DNA of 64,000 nt, taken from NCBI RefSeq assembly GCF_022201045.2, contig NC_068557.1, positions 5,456,001-5,520,000 on the forward strand, written 5' to 3'. The stretch's first letter is position 1. Every line of letters begins with the position of its first letter. The translations under genes and the position numbers were made by a program. Below are positions 47,086-63,109 of the stretch, one piece after another. The notes below the pieces were generated by a model. It was not told the DNA's origin. It made no database searches and saw nothing but the letters and a program-made list of their open reading frames with translations. Source of the DNA: Citrus sinensis (Eukaryota; Streptophyta; Magnoliopsida; Sapindales; Rutaceae).

Positions 47086-50000
47086 AACATCACATATTAT
47101 TAACAATTATACATATTCTACGATAAAAAATTCGGGTTGACAACTTGGAGGAGCATATCCTCAAAAGCTTGGGTTAAAGCTTGGAGGAGCAAATTTTGTT
47201 AGCAATGACTGCGAGTTGCAAGGTGCGTCTATGTCTGTCATGCCGTCTCCAATCGTGAGTGCTGTCACTATGGCGGTGTGCTACCGACTGCCACTTTGCT
47301 TCTGTGTTGTGTGTGTGAAGAAAAGAAGAGAATGAGACAGTGAGAAAATAAGATGAGACATGATGTTTATGATCTGCGTGGTTCTTGTTTCTTGTTTGAA
47401 CACAATGAGCTTTTGTTTCTTGTTTCAATTAGTAATAACTTTTGTTTCTTGTTTCAATTTCAACATAGTAAGCTTTAAATTTTTATTTTTTTTAAGTTCC
47501 AGTGAAATGACATTGTCTCACATATATGTCGTCGTCTTCTGGTAAATGGGACGACATGTTGTTTTTTATCAAGTAAATTTGATGACATGTCATTTTTATA
47601 CCAAAGCTTCTTTTATTTTTCATCGGACAACGTTGTACCGTACATGGGATGACGTGTCGTCTTTTATTGGGTAAAGACACAACATGTCATTTTTTTAACA
47701 AAGCTTCTTCTATTATAAAAGACTAAATTACCATTATGACATCAGCAGTTACAAACAACAACTAATGAATTAGTGATCGGCACCTTATGTCAACTTTGGG
47801 TGGATGATTGATATATATCGAAAATATTGTAATATGTTTGATAAAGGTGTATCTTAGGAATATACGAATGATAATTTCTTTTTTCTTTGTTACAATTTTC
47901 AAACAATACCACTAGTACACACAATATTGATATAAATTATTGTTTACCACTAGCAACGTGTAAAAATTATAACAAAATACAAAATCTAAGTAATTAATAA
48001 AGATGAAAATAAGGTTATTGTCCTTTTACTATTAAAGTTGTTATGAAATATCATTTAGTTACAACAAGTATTGTACCTTAACAATTTATTTTTAAAGAAT
48101 TGCAATTTCTTACATTTATTATTTTTTCGTTAAAGATAATTAATTGACCATACTTTGAACTAGATAAATACTAATTTTGTCATTAATTTAAAAAAATTAC
48201 AAGACTCATTATACATATTGCCTTGTAAAATACCAATTAAACTCTTAGATAAATAAAAAGACTATTTTTACCCTCGAATTTAAAATACTCGAAAATAAAA
48301 TAACAAAGTTAATGTCCCTATTAATTATAGGATCGGACTATTTGAACCTATCAAAGTACTTAAGAAACTTACTTCTTAATAAATCTATTTATTAGTAAAA
48401 TACCTATTACACAAATTTACTATTTATTATCATGGTCATACAAAAAGAAATTAAATAATAAGAGTTTTTTTTTTTTCTGTACCCCTTCTTCAATGTGAAA
48501 CCCATCTCTAAGCACATCCAATTTATAATCACATGTTATTTAAAATTCTGCTATTAGTGAAACTCTCCTTTTCAGATTCCTTGATGGTCAAGTTTCATAT
48601 AAAAAAGAAAATAAAAGAAAGAAAACAAACAAATAATTTGTTGCTATTGGTTTTTTTTTTTCCCTTGTAATTTCTTGTATGTTGTTATTACCATACGTGG
48701 TTTCATATTGCTTAAAAGCCTCCTTAATCTATGTATGCTTGACGATTGAAACAAAGTATGAGATTTGAGTGAAAAGGGGAGAAAAAAAAATGGAGAAGAA
48801 GAAGAAAACAAAAGAGAGCCTAAAAATAATGGAATGGAAAAAAACCCTTTTCATTCATACAGTTTCATGTAATAGCTCATTCCATCTTTAACTTTTTAAA
48901 TAATAGTCCAAAATATCATTCTGCTAACTCACCGTTTGTTTAATGTATTAACTAGTAATTCATTGAGGGCAAAATATAATTTTTTATTAAAGTGGTATAA
49001 ATTATATTAAAATAATTTTTTTATAATTATATAACACTACAAAATATGTAAAATTCATTAATTTTTTCATAAATGAAATCAACGATAAAGTAGTTTGATA
49101 TAGTCATTAAATAATCGCCACAAGTAACAAATTGTAATTAACAACATATCTTTAAATCATTGGAAGAAAAACTCAAAAATACAACCAAAATTTATGTGCT
49201 TACATGTGCTGAAAATCTTCTTAATCTTCAACCAATTTTTATTTTGAACTTTGCCACCACTCTTCTTTAACCATTATTATCTCCCCAAGTCCTTACCACT
49301 GTCTCCCTAAGTCGGCTCACAGTGCAATTAGAGAGTTTACTTATACAAATATGAAAATTGTGATTATTTTTTGTACTTAAATTTAGGATTTATAAGGCTT
49401 TCATACCGCCAAAATAGAGAGAAGTGCAAAATAATTGCTTGAAATAGAAGTTTTCATCTTTTTCGGTATTTCCTGTTTAGTGGGATTAGATAAATATCAT
49501 TTTAAGTTATATGTCAACTTTTATTTATTTTTTCTAATTTTCTCTTTAATAGAAAATCTTTTTTTACCCTCAATGAATAACTAACAAACGACATTTAACT
49601 AACATTAAGTTAATAGAAGAATGTTTTGAGTTATTGTTTAAAAAATAGAGATGAAATAAGCTATTGCATGAAACCTTAGGGATGAGAAAAGATTTTTCCC
49701 TAATGGAATTGAGTTAATTTGGTATCAGATATCTATTTATTGTTCATAAAAGAAACTATAGGAATGATTTGTATATATGATGTTAAATTTTTTGCTTGTA
49801 TAAACAATGAATAGATATCTGTTCAATTATGGATTTTATATGTACGTGACTTTAACTATAGTTTCTTAAGTGAAAAAACTGGTTTAATAATAATTTTGTT
49901 TAGCAAGACTAATATCGGGTATTTTGGTTGGATAGTAGAGTAAAGTTTAAACTTTTGAATTTTAAGAGTGAGTTTAATAAGTGATTTAATTGGTTCAAAT

Positions 50001-51227
50001 AATGTCCCCTTAAATTACCAACCATTAAGAAGGTCTATAGTGGATATTGAGAAAATATCTTTTGATCAAGGACATTATTGCTATTCATAGGTCAATATAT
50101 GTATAAGAGTTGGGCTATTTAGACCTAGACATTTATTTATTAAATCCTTTTTTTTCTTAATAAATCCATTTTTAAAATTCGAATGAGGACATAATTGGTA
50201 TATTAAAGGTCAATAACAGTCAACTGAAAAAAAGTAATAAATCTAAGAGTTTGTAATTCTTTGGTAATAAAATGTTAACATGCAATATGTGTTACAACTA
50301 AGGAGTTGTTTGTTAGGCGTTTGAAGTCTTAAATTTTATTAATTTTATATATTTTCTAAATTTTTTTTTGTAATTTATGTTTGATTTTCAGATATTTACA
50401 TTTGAATTTAAAAAAGTAAACTTTTATGATTTTTATCTGAATAGAAAAAGTTTGAATGAGAAGTAAATTTTATGTCGAAAAAAATATATCTATAAGATAT
50501 ATTTATTTCCTAAACTATAAAATCTAATATTTTTTTTTAATTTTGACTTGTAAGGGCATAAATATCAGAAAACCATAATTAATATGTTTTCTATTTATAA
50601 AAACAAATCATATGCCACTTATATTCTATATTAAAAAAAATGTCATTAAGATATTCATATTCAGACTCATTTACACTTTAGAAAAATTCTAACTTACTAA
50701 GACTTCAGACAAAAAAACAAATACTGTCTAGATGTTATTTCTCAATTACTTTATTAGCAAAAAGATAATAATTCCAAAAATAAATAATACAAGCCATGTG
50801 AGCAGTACAAAATAATTTGGATCCCACCCATCTTTGTGGTTGATAACTAACATGGTGTGATAGTTACAAATAAATTGATATATGAACCGAGACTCAAATG
50901 TCGGAAATTATAACATTACATTAAAATACAGAGAAATTTATTTGCATAAAAATATGAATTTACAGTATAGCAAATTTTAAGAAATTTAAAGTATTCATGC
51001 ACATTCAAAAAAGAATTATTATATTACTACATTTCACAAGTAGTATCATAATAATTTTATTTCAAGTACTGGTTAGTGTGCATTATATATATATATATAT
51101 GTACAAGGGGATGGATGTGTTTAACTACCCAGTACGTGGCGTTGTTACCAGATCGATGCAGAACTTAATCTGCTTTTGGGACTAGATCCAAGGGGAGGAT
51201 AGTGTAACTTAAAGTCTCTGTCCTATG
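47086..51227. other. AT-rich gene-free region
   Basis: No supported gene. About 47540-47720 has a degenerate direct repeat of about 115 bp whose copies share ACATGTCATTTTT and CAAAGCTTCTT. A probable MITE lies at 50306-50722 and an (AT)n run near 51085-51102. The remainder is low-complexity AT-rich DNA. Confidence 0.4.
50306..50722. mobile_element. Probable hAT-like MITE
   Basis: The left end has TTGTTAGGCGTTTGAAGTCTTA and the right end has the inverted TAAGACTTCAGACAAAAAAAC (imperfect). Similar ends are common in plant hAT MITEs that carry AAGTCTGAATG-like subtermini. The target duplication is not clear, so the borders are approximate. Confidence 0.4.
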
Positions 51228-51247
51228 TTACACTATCCTCCCCTTGG
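51188..51247. repeat. Perfect 21-bp inverted repeat with 18-nt loop
   Basis: 51188-51208 and 51227-51247 are exact reverse complements, separated by 18 nt. Next to the right arm, the minus strand reads TATCAGAGCC, similar to an initiator-tRNA primer site, so the hairpin may be an inverted copy of retroelement leader sequence. Confidence 0.9.
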
Positions 51248-51437
51248 CTCTGATATTAGTAGGAAATATTGTAATTTCAAGTCTTTGATAAATCTTTAAA
51301 CCTTCTTTATTAATAAAACTGACAAGTTCACCGTAGGTGAGCTCATCATAGGGAATACGGTTGTCGTAAAGGACTTTAATAGAATTCTTAACATTTTCTC
51401 CTAATAGGGTAGGTAAACCTACAAGAAATTTTTCCTT
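51228..51437 (-). pseudogene. Short coding remnant resembling a pararetrovirus/retroelement capsid-region fragment
   Basis: About 68 codons are open on the minus strand, ending at TAA 51228-51230. The recognisable core is LTYGELVSFINKEGLKIY, preceded by a FLVGLP motif. From memory these occur in the capsid-like region of plant caulimovirid-related or gypsy-like polyproteins, upstream of their zinc knuckle. Nothing else of such an element is present: no movement protein, protease or reverse transcriptase. It is a truncated, non-functional fragment. The last codons run into the hairpin and do not look like the family. Confidence 0.4.
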
Positions 51438-53734
51438 CTAAGTTACTTATATATGTTAGATAGCTAATTTTAACTTAAAAATTATTTATTAGTTTATCCT
51501 CACTACAATGAACAAGAGTGCATATTGTGTAATATTATTAAGAAAATAAAGTTATGCATTCATGCAATAATATAATTATATTTTGGTGGGAAGAAAGAAT
51601 CAGATTTTTTCAATCCGGTCGCCGGGACAATATCTAGTCATCAAATCCCCATTTTGATGGAGTGGATTGCATTGGCTCATTAACTGATGCGCCATTTTAA
51701 GGCTAATTTTAGCACAAAACTCGAGTTTTATCCTCATCATCAACATCAAGACAATAGACTCTAAAAGACTCTAAAATACTCAAACTAGAAAGAGTTGTAA
51801 ACCTCAGGTTTTTTTTTTTTTTTTTCAGTTTCTATTTATTTATATTTTTTTTTAAGTTTGTCCTGCACTTTTATTTTTAGTTTTTTATGGTTTTGTTTAT
51901 TCTTTTCAAATTTTAGGCACTTTTATTTTATTTTCTATTTGTCCATTGTATTTTTTTTTTCTCCTCTCGTTATTTGTTAATTTTCAATTTGTCACAAGAT
52001 TGTTCTGATGATATTAAATGGTGTCACTTTAATATTCAGATTCAGAGGGTACGCCTGTGTTGAAGTTGTAGGTCGGCTCTAGTGATCTTGTGTCGCGGTT
52101 CTGTGACCTGTAGGCCGTAGGGTGGGCTTATGGCTGTGGTGGAGGATTGGAGGCTATCCAATTAATCTCCTACAAGGGCGGCATTTTGTGAGGTTTATTT
52201 CTCGTTTTATTAATATTTTCGAAATATATAAAGTGATTGAGTCTTAGATTGGGTTTCTCGGTTTAGATCCATTGAAAAATGTTGTGTTATATTTGTGGAT
52301 TCTACAATCATTTTATTTTTTCGATTAGCATGTGGTTTTCACTAGCATAACTAAAGTAGATATATTTTTGTAAAATTTTTCTTGAATCTCGTAATATTTT
52401 TATACGTGGAGTGTCTCTCTTTTTTTTTTTAAATCCCTTTCGGTTGTAAGGATTTCACAGTAAACAAAGTCTGTGTTTATGTCAATGAAAAAATATAAAC
52501 TCTTATTACCTTACATAATAATGTAAATAATATAACTGTCTCACAACTACTTGATGAAAATCTAATAATTGTGAAAAAAAAGAGTCTGTTGTCTTATATT
52601 TTTACAATGATTAATTTTTTATTAAACGGTTGTAAGTTACGTTTTATTTTGTAAGACAACAAGTGCCTAAAATATATTAAAGAAAAGTATGTATAGATTC
52701 CTTGGAGGCTGAAGTCCCAATAAAAACACTAAAAAATTATGTACTCGGGATTAGGAAGGCCTCAACCCTCAAGCATATGACATATTCATTAACACTTTCC
52801 TTAATTGCATTAGGAGGAAGTCTAAACTCTCAGAAGAATTGGAAAACAACCCTTAAATGCTGTTCTTCACCTCACTCTCTTGAAGAGCTTGTAATTATTA
52901 TAGTCATCTTACGATATGACTTAGTTCATACTTAGAAAACACAATTGTTTTGGCTTTCAAATTTGATAAAAAGAAAAAGACAATGAAATCTATCCCAAAT
53001 TGAACATAGTTTTGAAGGCTAGTGTTATTGAAATTCAATTTGATAAGAACAAGCACCACATTGTTAAGAGCTAGAGACGCAGACTTGTTTTGGCCACTGC
53101 AAATTATGGGAGAATAAACAATGGGCCGGGTACCCTTAAGCCAACTTTTAACAATTTAAAACCTCCAAAGATAGTTCATTCATAAAGTTAATGATTGTAC
53201 GTGCCTATTGAGAGAGACTATACTCTTTGAGTTTCTAGAGGGCTAATGGTCGGACTAGTGTTCATGTTAATGTGGGATGCTTGAAAAGGCAAAGTAATGC
53301 GTTCAGTATCAGCACACACGAACATGAGATGAACTATTTCGATACGGCAGGCATTGGCATGACAATGTTGCTATCTAATGTTACCACATCTCATCCAACT
53401 CCCACAATTTTTACAGCTCTTCAGCCAAAAACAACACAAACCAATTCAACTCATTCAAGCAATTTAACAAACAGAACGTGAGCAAAAGCAATGATAATTG
53501 ATAATAAAAACATTAATTATCTGGAGTTACCTTATCTCGTTCAACTCCCACAATTCGGCTCTTTTCACAAAAGATACATCAAGACACTTCAACTCATGCA
53601 GGCAATTTAACAAACGTATCATGTGCAAAAACAGAAAAAAACTCATGTTCACTACAAATCCAAATTACACTTTTTTTAAAACTACAAATCACCAAAAGAA
53701 AAAAGAGAGCACACAAAAATCAACATAATCATCT
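51438..53734. other. Intergenic region
   Basis: T-rich tracts lie near 51808-51860. Two copies of a segment of about 105 bp (about 53388-53493 and 53533-53633) share CAACTCCCACAATT and GGCAATTTAACAAAC-like parts. The last part is the probable 3'UTR of RPL12. The frame at 52702-52935 matches no family I know. Confidence 0.4.
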
Positions 53735-54298
53735 CTAAACAACGGAAACTTTAGCGCCAGCTTCTTCAAGCTGTTTCTTAGCATCTTCAGCATCATCTTT
53801 CGACACGCCTTCTTTGAACTTCTTAGGCAACCCTTCAATAAGGTCCTTAGCCTCTTTCAAGGCCAAGTTCGTCAGCGCTCTCACGGCCTTAATGACCGCG
53901 ATTCTCGCATTACTGGGCACCTCGTCAATGACGACGTCGAACTCCGTCTTCTCCTCCACGGCAGCAGGCGCTTCGGCTACGGGGGCACCGGGGGCGACAC
54001 CTACTGCGGCGGCGGGGGCGAAGGCGGCGGCGGAGACGCCGAGCTTATCCTGGAGGTAGTCGACGAGGTTGCAGACTTCTTGGAGAGTGAGGGAAGAGAT
54101 CTCGGTGGCGAGCTTTTCGATTTTCTCGGGGGCTTCGACAGCGCAAAGGGGGCGCAAGTGAGAAGCACGGTTGGTTTGGGTGGGGAGGTGGTAAGATGGG
54201 AATTTAAGGAATTGTTTGGGGTAAGGGAAGGAGGGAGTGGGGCGTGAACGGAGAGTGAGTGTTGTTGTTGCCGCCGCCGTTGCTGAGATTGTTGCCAT
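53735..54298 (-). CDS. RPL12: Plastid 50S ribosomal protein L12 (bL12c) precursor
   Basis: Forms the L7/L12 stalk of the chloroplast ribosome, which recruits and activates translational GTPases. Intronless, 187 residues, ATG at 54296-54298. Residues 1 to about 53 are a Ser/Thr/Pro-rich transit peptide with few acidic residues. The N-terminal dimerisation domain (about 57-95) has the pattern [20 protein letters not shown]. An Ala/Pro-rich hinge follows (about 90-115). The globular C-terminal domain (about 118-187) contains [20 protein letters not shown] and ends AGAKVSVV. The frame runs 19 codons further upstream to another start, but that extension would precede a normal transit peptide and is probably 5'UTR. 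High GC relative to surroundings is usual for this alanine-rich gene. Confidence 0.96.
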   Translation of the reverse strand: MATISATAAATTTLTLRSRPTPSFPYPKQFLKFPSYHLPTQTNRASHLRPLCAVEAPEKIEKLATEISSLTLQEVCNLVDYLQDKLGVSAAAFAPAAAVGVAPGAPVAEAPAAVEEKTEFDVVIDEVPSNARIAVIKAVRALTNLALKEAKDLIEGLPKKFKEGVSKDDAEDAKKQLEEAGAKVSVV

Positions 54299-54503
54299 TT
54301 TTTTTGGATTTTGGAGGTTTGAGGAGCAGAAGAGAGTGAGAAACGAAGATAGCAAAAGGATAAGGGGCTGTGCGGGACTGCGGGTGGCAAGTAAAGAGAG
54401 AGAGAGTATGAATATGATGATGGTGTAATTTGATTGACAGGATTACCCTTGTCCTTTATCAATTTCCAGTGAAAGCCAGGGAAAAATGAAACTAAAACAT
54501 AAA

Positions 54504-54575
54504 GGGGCATTCCGAGAATCGAACTCGGGACCTCTCGCACCCAAAGCGAGAATCATACCACTAGACCAAATGCCC
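54504..54575 (-). tRNA. tRNA-Pro (TGG)
   Basis: 72 nt on the minus strand fold into a full cloverleaf. The acceptor stem is GGGCATT paired with AATGCCC, with C as discriminator. The anticodon stem CTCGC/GCGAG encloses TTTGGGT with TGG at the anticodon. The T arm contains GTTCGATTC. There is no intron. The B box (GTTCGATTC) and A-box region (TGGTCTAGTGG) are intact. It lies about 200 bp upstream of the RPL12 start codon, on the same strand. Confidence 0.96.
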
Positions 54576-55565
54576 GGTTTGGTTCTTCTTTCATTCGGTA
54601 ATAATTCAAATATTAATTAGTTCAAACAAAAGGAAATTAATAATGTTGTATTTACAAAAACTGCACATTGCGTTAGCCAACATTGAAATTAAGCTCCCAG
54701 TGGTAGCAGATGAGTTCAGGTGAGGTCCAGGCTATAAAGAACCCTTGGTTTAAATAAAATACCTCAGTTTTAATTTATAAAATATTAACTCATATAAAAA
54801 GGAATTAACTATATTCCCCGAAAATTTCACCCTAAAAAAAAAAAAAACTCTTTTAGGTTTTTATTATAAAATACATACAAATCCTAGTATGTTTAACTAT
54901 TTTCTTCTTGTCATCTTATTTATCTCTCCCGAGTTAAAACTCTTATAATTTTATTTAAAAAATTATTTTTATTAAAATTTAAAATATAAACATAAATTAT
55001 GAAATGAGGTGAATGTAAAAATCGTGTTAAAAAATATTTTATTTAAATGTATAATTAAATTTTCATACAAAACAAAAAAGAAATAAATTAAGTTATCTTT
55101 GATTATTAAGTAGTTTCAATAAGGAAGGAGTTTCTATGATAAAATTTGAGGGGTGTCAAAAGGTCCACTCTTCTCTCTTTTGCCGTAGTCTCGTCTTTCT
55201 TTAGGCAAATTATGATGCATCATGTAACGCACTATTACTTGCTGATGATTGAGATTACATTTCATATGTACTCAATAGTTTCCTACGAAGATCATCTTTG
55301 ATATTGTTCCGATTTTTCTGCTTTTATGTGTATACAAATATACAATTTGACGTTTGATTTCATAAGACAAGATGATGACTTTCAGATCTATAAAATTCTA
55401 AAAAGTAGGAATATTGTTACACATGGAGCATATTTTCTGCTTGAAAAGAAATGATTATAGGGTATTTCCAGATCTCCTAAGTACTATTGGTGTTACACCA
55501 TGGATATTACATAAATCAGGCAACATCCATATACATTTTCCTGGCCAACATCCCTAAGCAGTTTC
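54576..55565. other. Spacer between tRNA-Pro and the MDAR gene
   Basis: AT-rich, with a poly(A) run near 54835-54846. The right end is the 3'UTR of the reductase gene. No further gene is supported. Confidence 0.45.
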
Positions 55566-59979
<4,414 letters not shown>

Positions 59980-59994
59980 TCAGGTTTTTCTTAT

Positions 59995-60010
59995 TTATAT
60001 ATATATAAAC
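59995..60010 (-). promoter_or_regulatory. TATA box of the MDAR gene
   Basis: The minus strand reads TATATATATATAAATAAG about 85-95 bp upstream of the start codon. A transcription start about 30 bp downstream would leave a 5'UTR of roughly 50 bp. Confidence 0.5.
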
Positions 60011-62567
60011 ACACACTCTGCTTTTCTTTGAACACACTCAAGGGGGAGTAATAAAATATTGTATTATTACCGTTTTGTCCTTTATGGGTCATGACTACTA
60101 TGCTTCCGGGTGTATTATAAAATGCTATATCTAAATTCAATCAACCGAATCATATGCGGTTAGGTAATATGACGGACCCGTCTTTGATCGGCATTTTTTA
60201 AAAAAATACTATTATATTATAATTAGTACTCTATTAATATTTATAATTAAAAAATAATTAAAATTTTCTTTTATAATTTTAATATGTCACCGTCCGAATA
60301 ATAATTCTTATTTAATATTAAAAAAATTCTTTTACTCTTAAAATGAGAGTCAAATAAACTCTCATTTCGAAGGGAATTGAGATCATTTTTTATTTTTTAC
60401 AAATTTTATACCGTCTATATTTTAATATTAGTGAATGGTTAAGATTTAATTTTTTTTATTTATTAATCATTAATTATATTAATAGTATTTATTCATATAA
60501 AGATTAGATCCGGAAAAAATCATGATCAAGGTATTTCAACAAGTTTACAATTAAGTTTGAGCTATGTGGGACAGGTTATGGACTTATTTAGCCACTATTC
60601 TGCTGCCACGTGTAGGATGGTCTTGGAAAGTGTGATCGTGGTGATTACTATATCATGTTTTGTGGTGAATTGGTGATTCAATTGAAGAATTTGATGAAGA
60701 AAAAAACAGAAAAAACAGGAATTGAAGAAAATGATAATGTCAGACAAGAAACAGATTTTGGATGAGGCTTGTTGTGTGAGCCGTATGTATTATTAAACTT
60801 ATCCTCTTTCTCCTTCACAAATTTTGGTAGTTTCATTGTCATATCTATAGGTCCAACTCAGAGAAAATTCCAAAATAAAATGCTTTATATTGTAGTAGCA
60901 TTGGAAGCTCTTCAAAATTTAATTTTTTTTTTTTTTAACTCTGTTATAATGTTCCACGACTGTTATAATAATCAGCAGAATTAGGATTTTGATTCGACGA
61001 GAGCCATAATGGGAAAAAAAAACGTAAATTAAAGTAGGCTTTAACATTATATCAGTATTCTTGTTGGCATGCTGTTGTGAGCTCTTTATCAAGTTTCTGT
61101 TAAACTGTATTTTTAAATTTACATATGGTTCCAAGATTGAATAGAAAACATAAAATATGTTATGGGCACATCATCCTCTTGAATTTGTAAAACAAAAAAG
61201 TTAACCAACCAATCATCAATGTGATTGAGGTAAAATTTTGGGATTATAATATAATAATGGGGCGGAATTACGTACAAGCCTAGGCTGAAAAATAAGCTAC
61301 TACAAAATAATGAGTCTGACTTTAAATTTTACTTTGGTTCTTCTTCTTCTTCTTCTTCTTTTTTTTTTTTTTTTTTGGGGGAGCTAATGTTCATATTTAT
61401 TTTACTACGGCCAATGGCCCAAGGCCAAAAAAGGGCCGAAATCTCTTGAGGTTCATATCATTGAGGCAAATTGTGCCCAAAGAATAGAACATTCATTTTT
61501 AAACCTATTAATTTAGGGCTCCTTCGTTTTCATGTCCGAAGTCTTAGTTTGGTGTAATTTAAGATATTTAAAAATTTGAACTTGCTTAATATATTTATGC
61601 AACACTTTCAAGGACATAAATGTAAAAGTATTAGATTTAATATGTTTTGAGTTTATAAAAATAAATAACTCAACACTCATACTCATACATAAGAGAATGA
61701 AAAATAAATATATTATTCAGACTCATTCATACTTCTGTAATATTTAGATTCATTCAAATTTCAAGAAAAAAGCAAATGCTACCTTTGCCTTAGTGTTAGG
61801 ACTCATTAAGGATTAATGTTAAAAGGTTTGAAAAGTAAAAAGTAAAAAGCTAATTTACTGCTTAGTAATTTCTTTTAAAAAAAATTGATAAAACCATCTC
61901 ATTTTACAATATATTTTAAGACATAGAGAAAAGCAGACTTTTCAAAATCTAATTCTGAGAATTAGTTTTATCTTTAATATAATTTTACATATATCCCCAC
62001 ATAATTACATAAACTCAAAGTTATCCTCATTTAATTAAGAAATAAAATCAATAAATTGACACATATCATTATTAGTTTGAATATTGTAGTAAATATATTT
62101 TTAAAATTCATGTTAGTATTTGATAGAAATCATTATCAATTATTTTGAGGTAACAAAATAAAAGAAATAAATTAATAAAGTACAATTTTTTTTCTCTATT
62201 ACCAATTATCATTGTATATTCACAATAAATAATATGTGTAGGTAAATTTCATTCAACGTTATGTTTTATTTTAGTCACTTGCATTGTTGTAAACTTTATT
62301 CAATATTATATCTATTTTGGTCATTTGCATTATTACAACTAAACACATATATTTTTATAACAAAAATTTACTAAATGTTTATAACAAAAATTTACTAAAT
62401 GTTTAACATATTTACTTGACAACTAGTTAATTTTACATCACAACTAAAAAGTATGGGTTAGTTGGTAATGATGTAGCTTTTAAAATAATTGTTGCTGAGT
62501 TGTGCAATTATACTGTATAAATAATCAGTTGTGAAGATAATCAATTAAACGTTTAGTGAAATTTATT
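60011..62567. other. Upstream region of MDAR and AT-rich spacer
   Basis: No supported gene. It includes a (CTT)n plus poly(T) run near 61336-61376 and a GGCC-rich palindromic patch near 61410-61437. A segment at about 61510-61800 resembles the hAT-like MITE ends at 50306-50722, but its borders are unclear. Confidence 0.4.
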
Positions 62568-62576
62568 TTTAAAAAA

Positions 62577-63109
62577 GGGGTAAAAGCTCATTTAGTCCCT
62601 ACATTTTAAGATTAGTATCCATTTAGTCCCTATATTTTTTAAAATGCCTCGAAACATCCTCGCCGTTAAAGTATTGATACCCCTAATATTACTTTTTTAT
62701 TTCTTTTGGCTTACTTTTACAATATTACCCTTTTATAATAATTTTTTTGTTTGGACATTAATAAAAAGAAAATAATTAAATTATCAATTTAACCCTAAAA
62801 AATTATATTAATTTTTTTTTCAAACACCATTTGCACACTTGGTAGTTTGCATACAATTTTTGACAATTAAAAATTAATATTAAAATTTTTTTAGGGGTAA
62901 ATTGGTAATTTAATTATTTTCTTTTTATTAATGTCCAAACAAAAATTTATTATAAAAGGGTAATATTGTAAAAGTAAGCCGAAAGAAATAAAAGGTTATG
63001 GTAGGGGTATCAATACTTTAATGACAGGGATGTTTCGAGGTATTTTTAAAAATATGGGGACTAAATAGATACTAATCTTAAAATATAGGGACTAAATGAG
63101 CTTTTACCC
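62577..63109. mobile_element. 533-bp Mutator-like MITE with long inverted repeats
   Basis: Almost the whole element is two inverted arms of roughly 240 bp, beginning GGGGTAAAAGCTCATTTAGT on the left and the matching complement on the right. A 9-bp direct repeat TTTAAAAAA flanks it (62568-62576 and 63110-63118). A small loop separates the arms. It codes for nothing. The 9-bp duplication fits Mutator-like elements, although the flank is low complexity. Confidence 0.75.

Noticed and set aside
46686-47126. Several overlapping open frames with repeated Gly-Val-Pro-Leu patterns
   Set aside because: They are by-products of the 19-bp minisatellite, which lacks stops in several frames.
54001-54540. 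179-codon minus frame overlapping RPL12 and the tRNA
   Set aside because: It is out of frame with RPL12, includes the tRNA gene and is Pro/Ser-rich as expected of a shadow frame.
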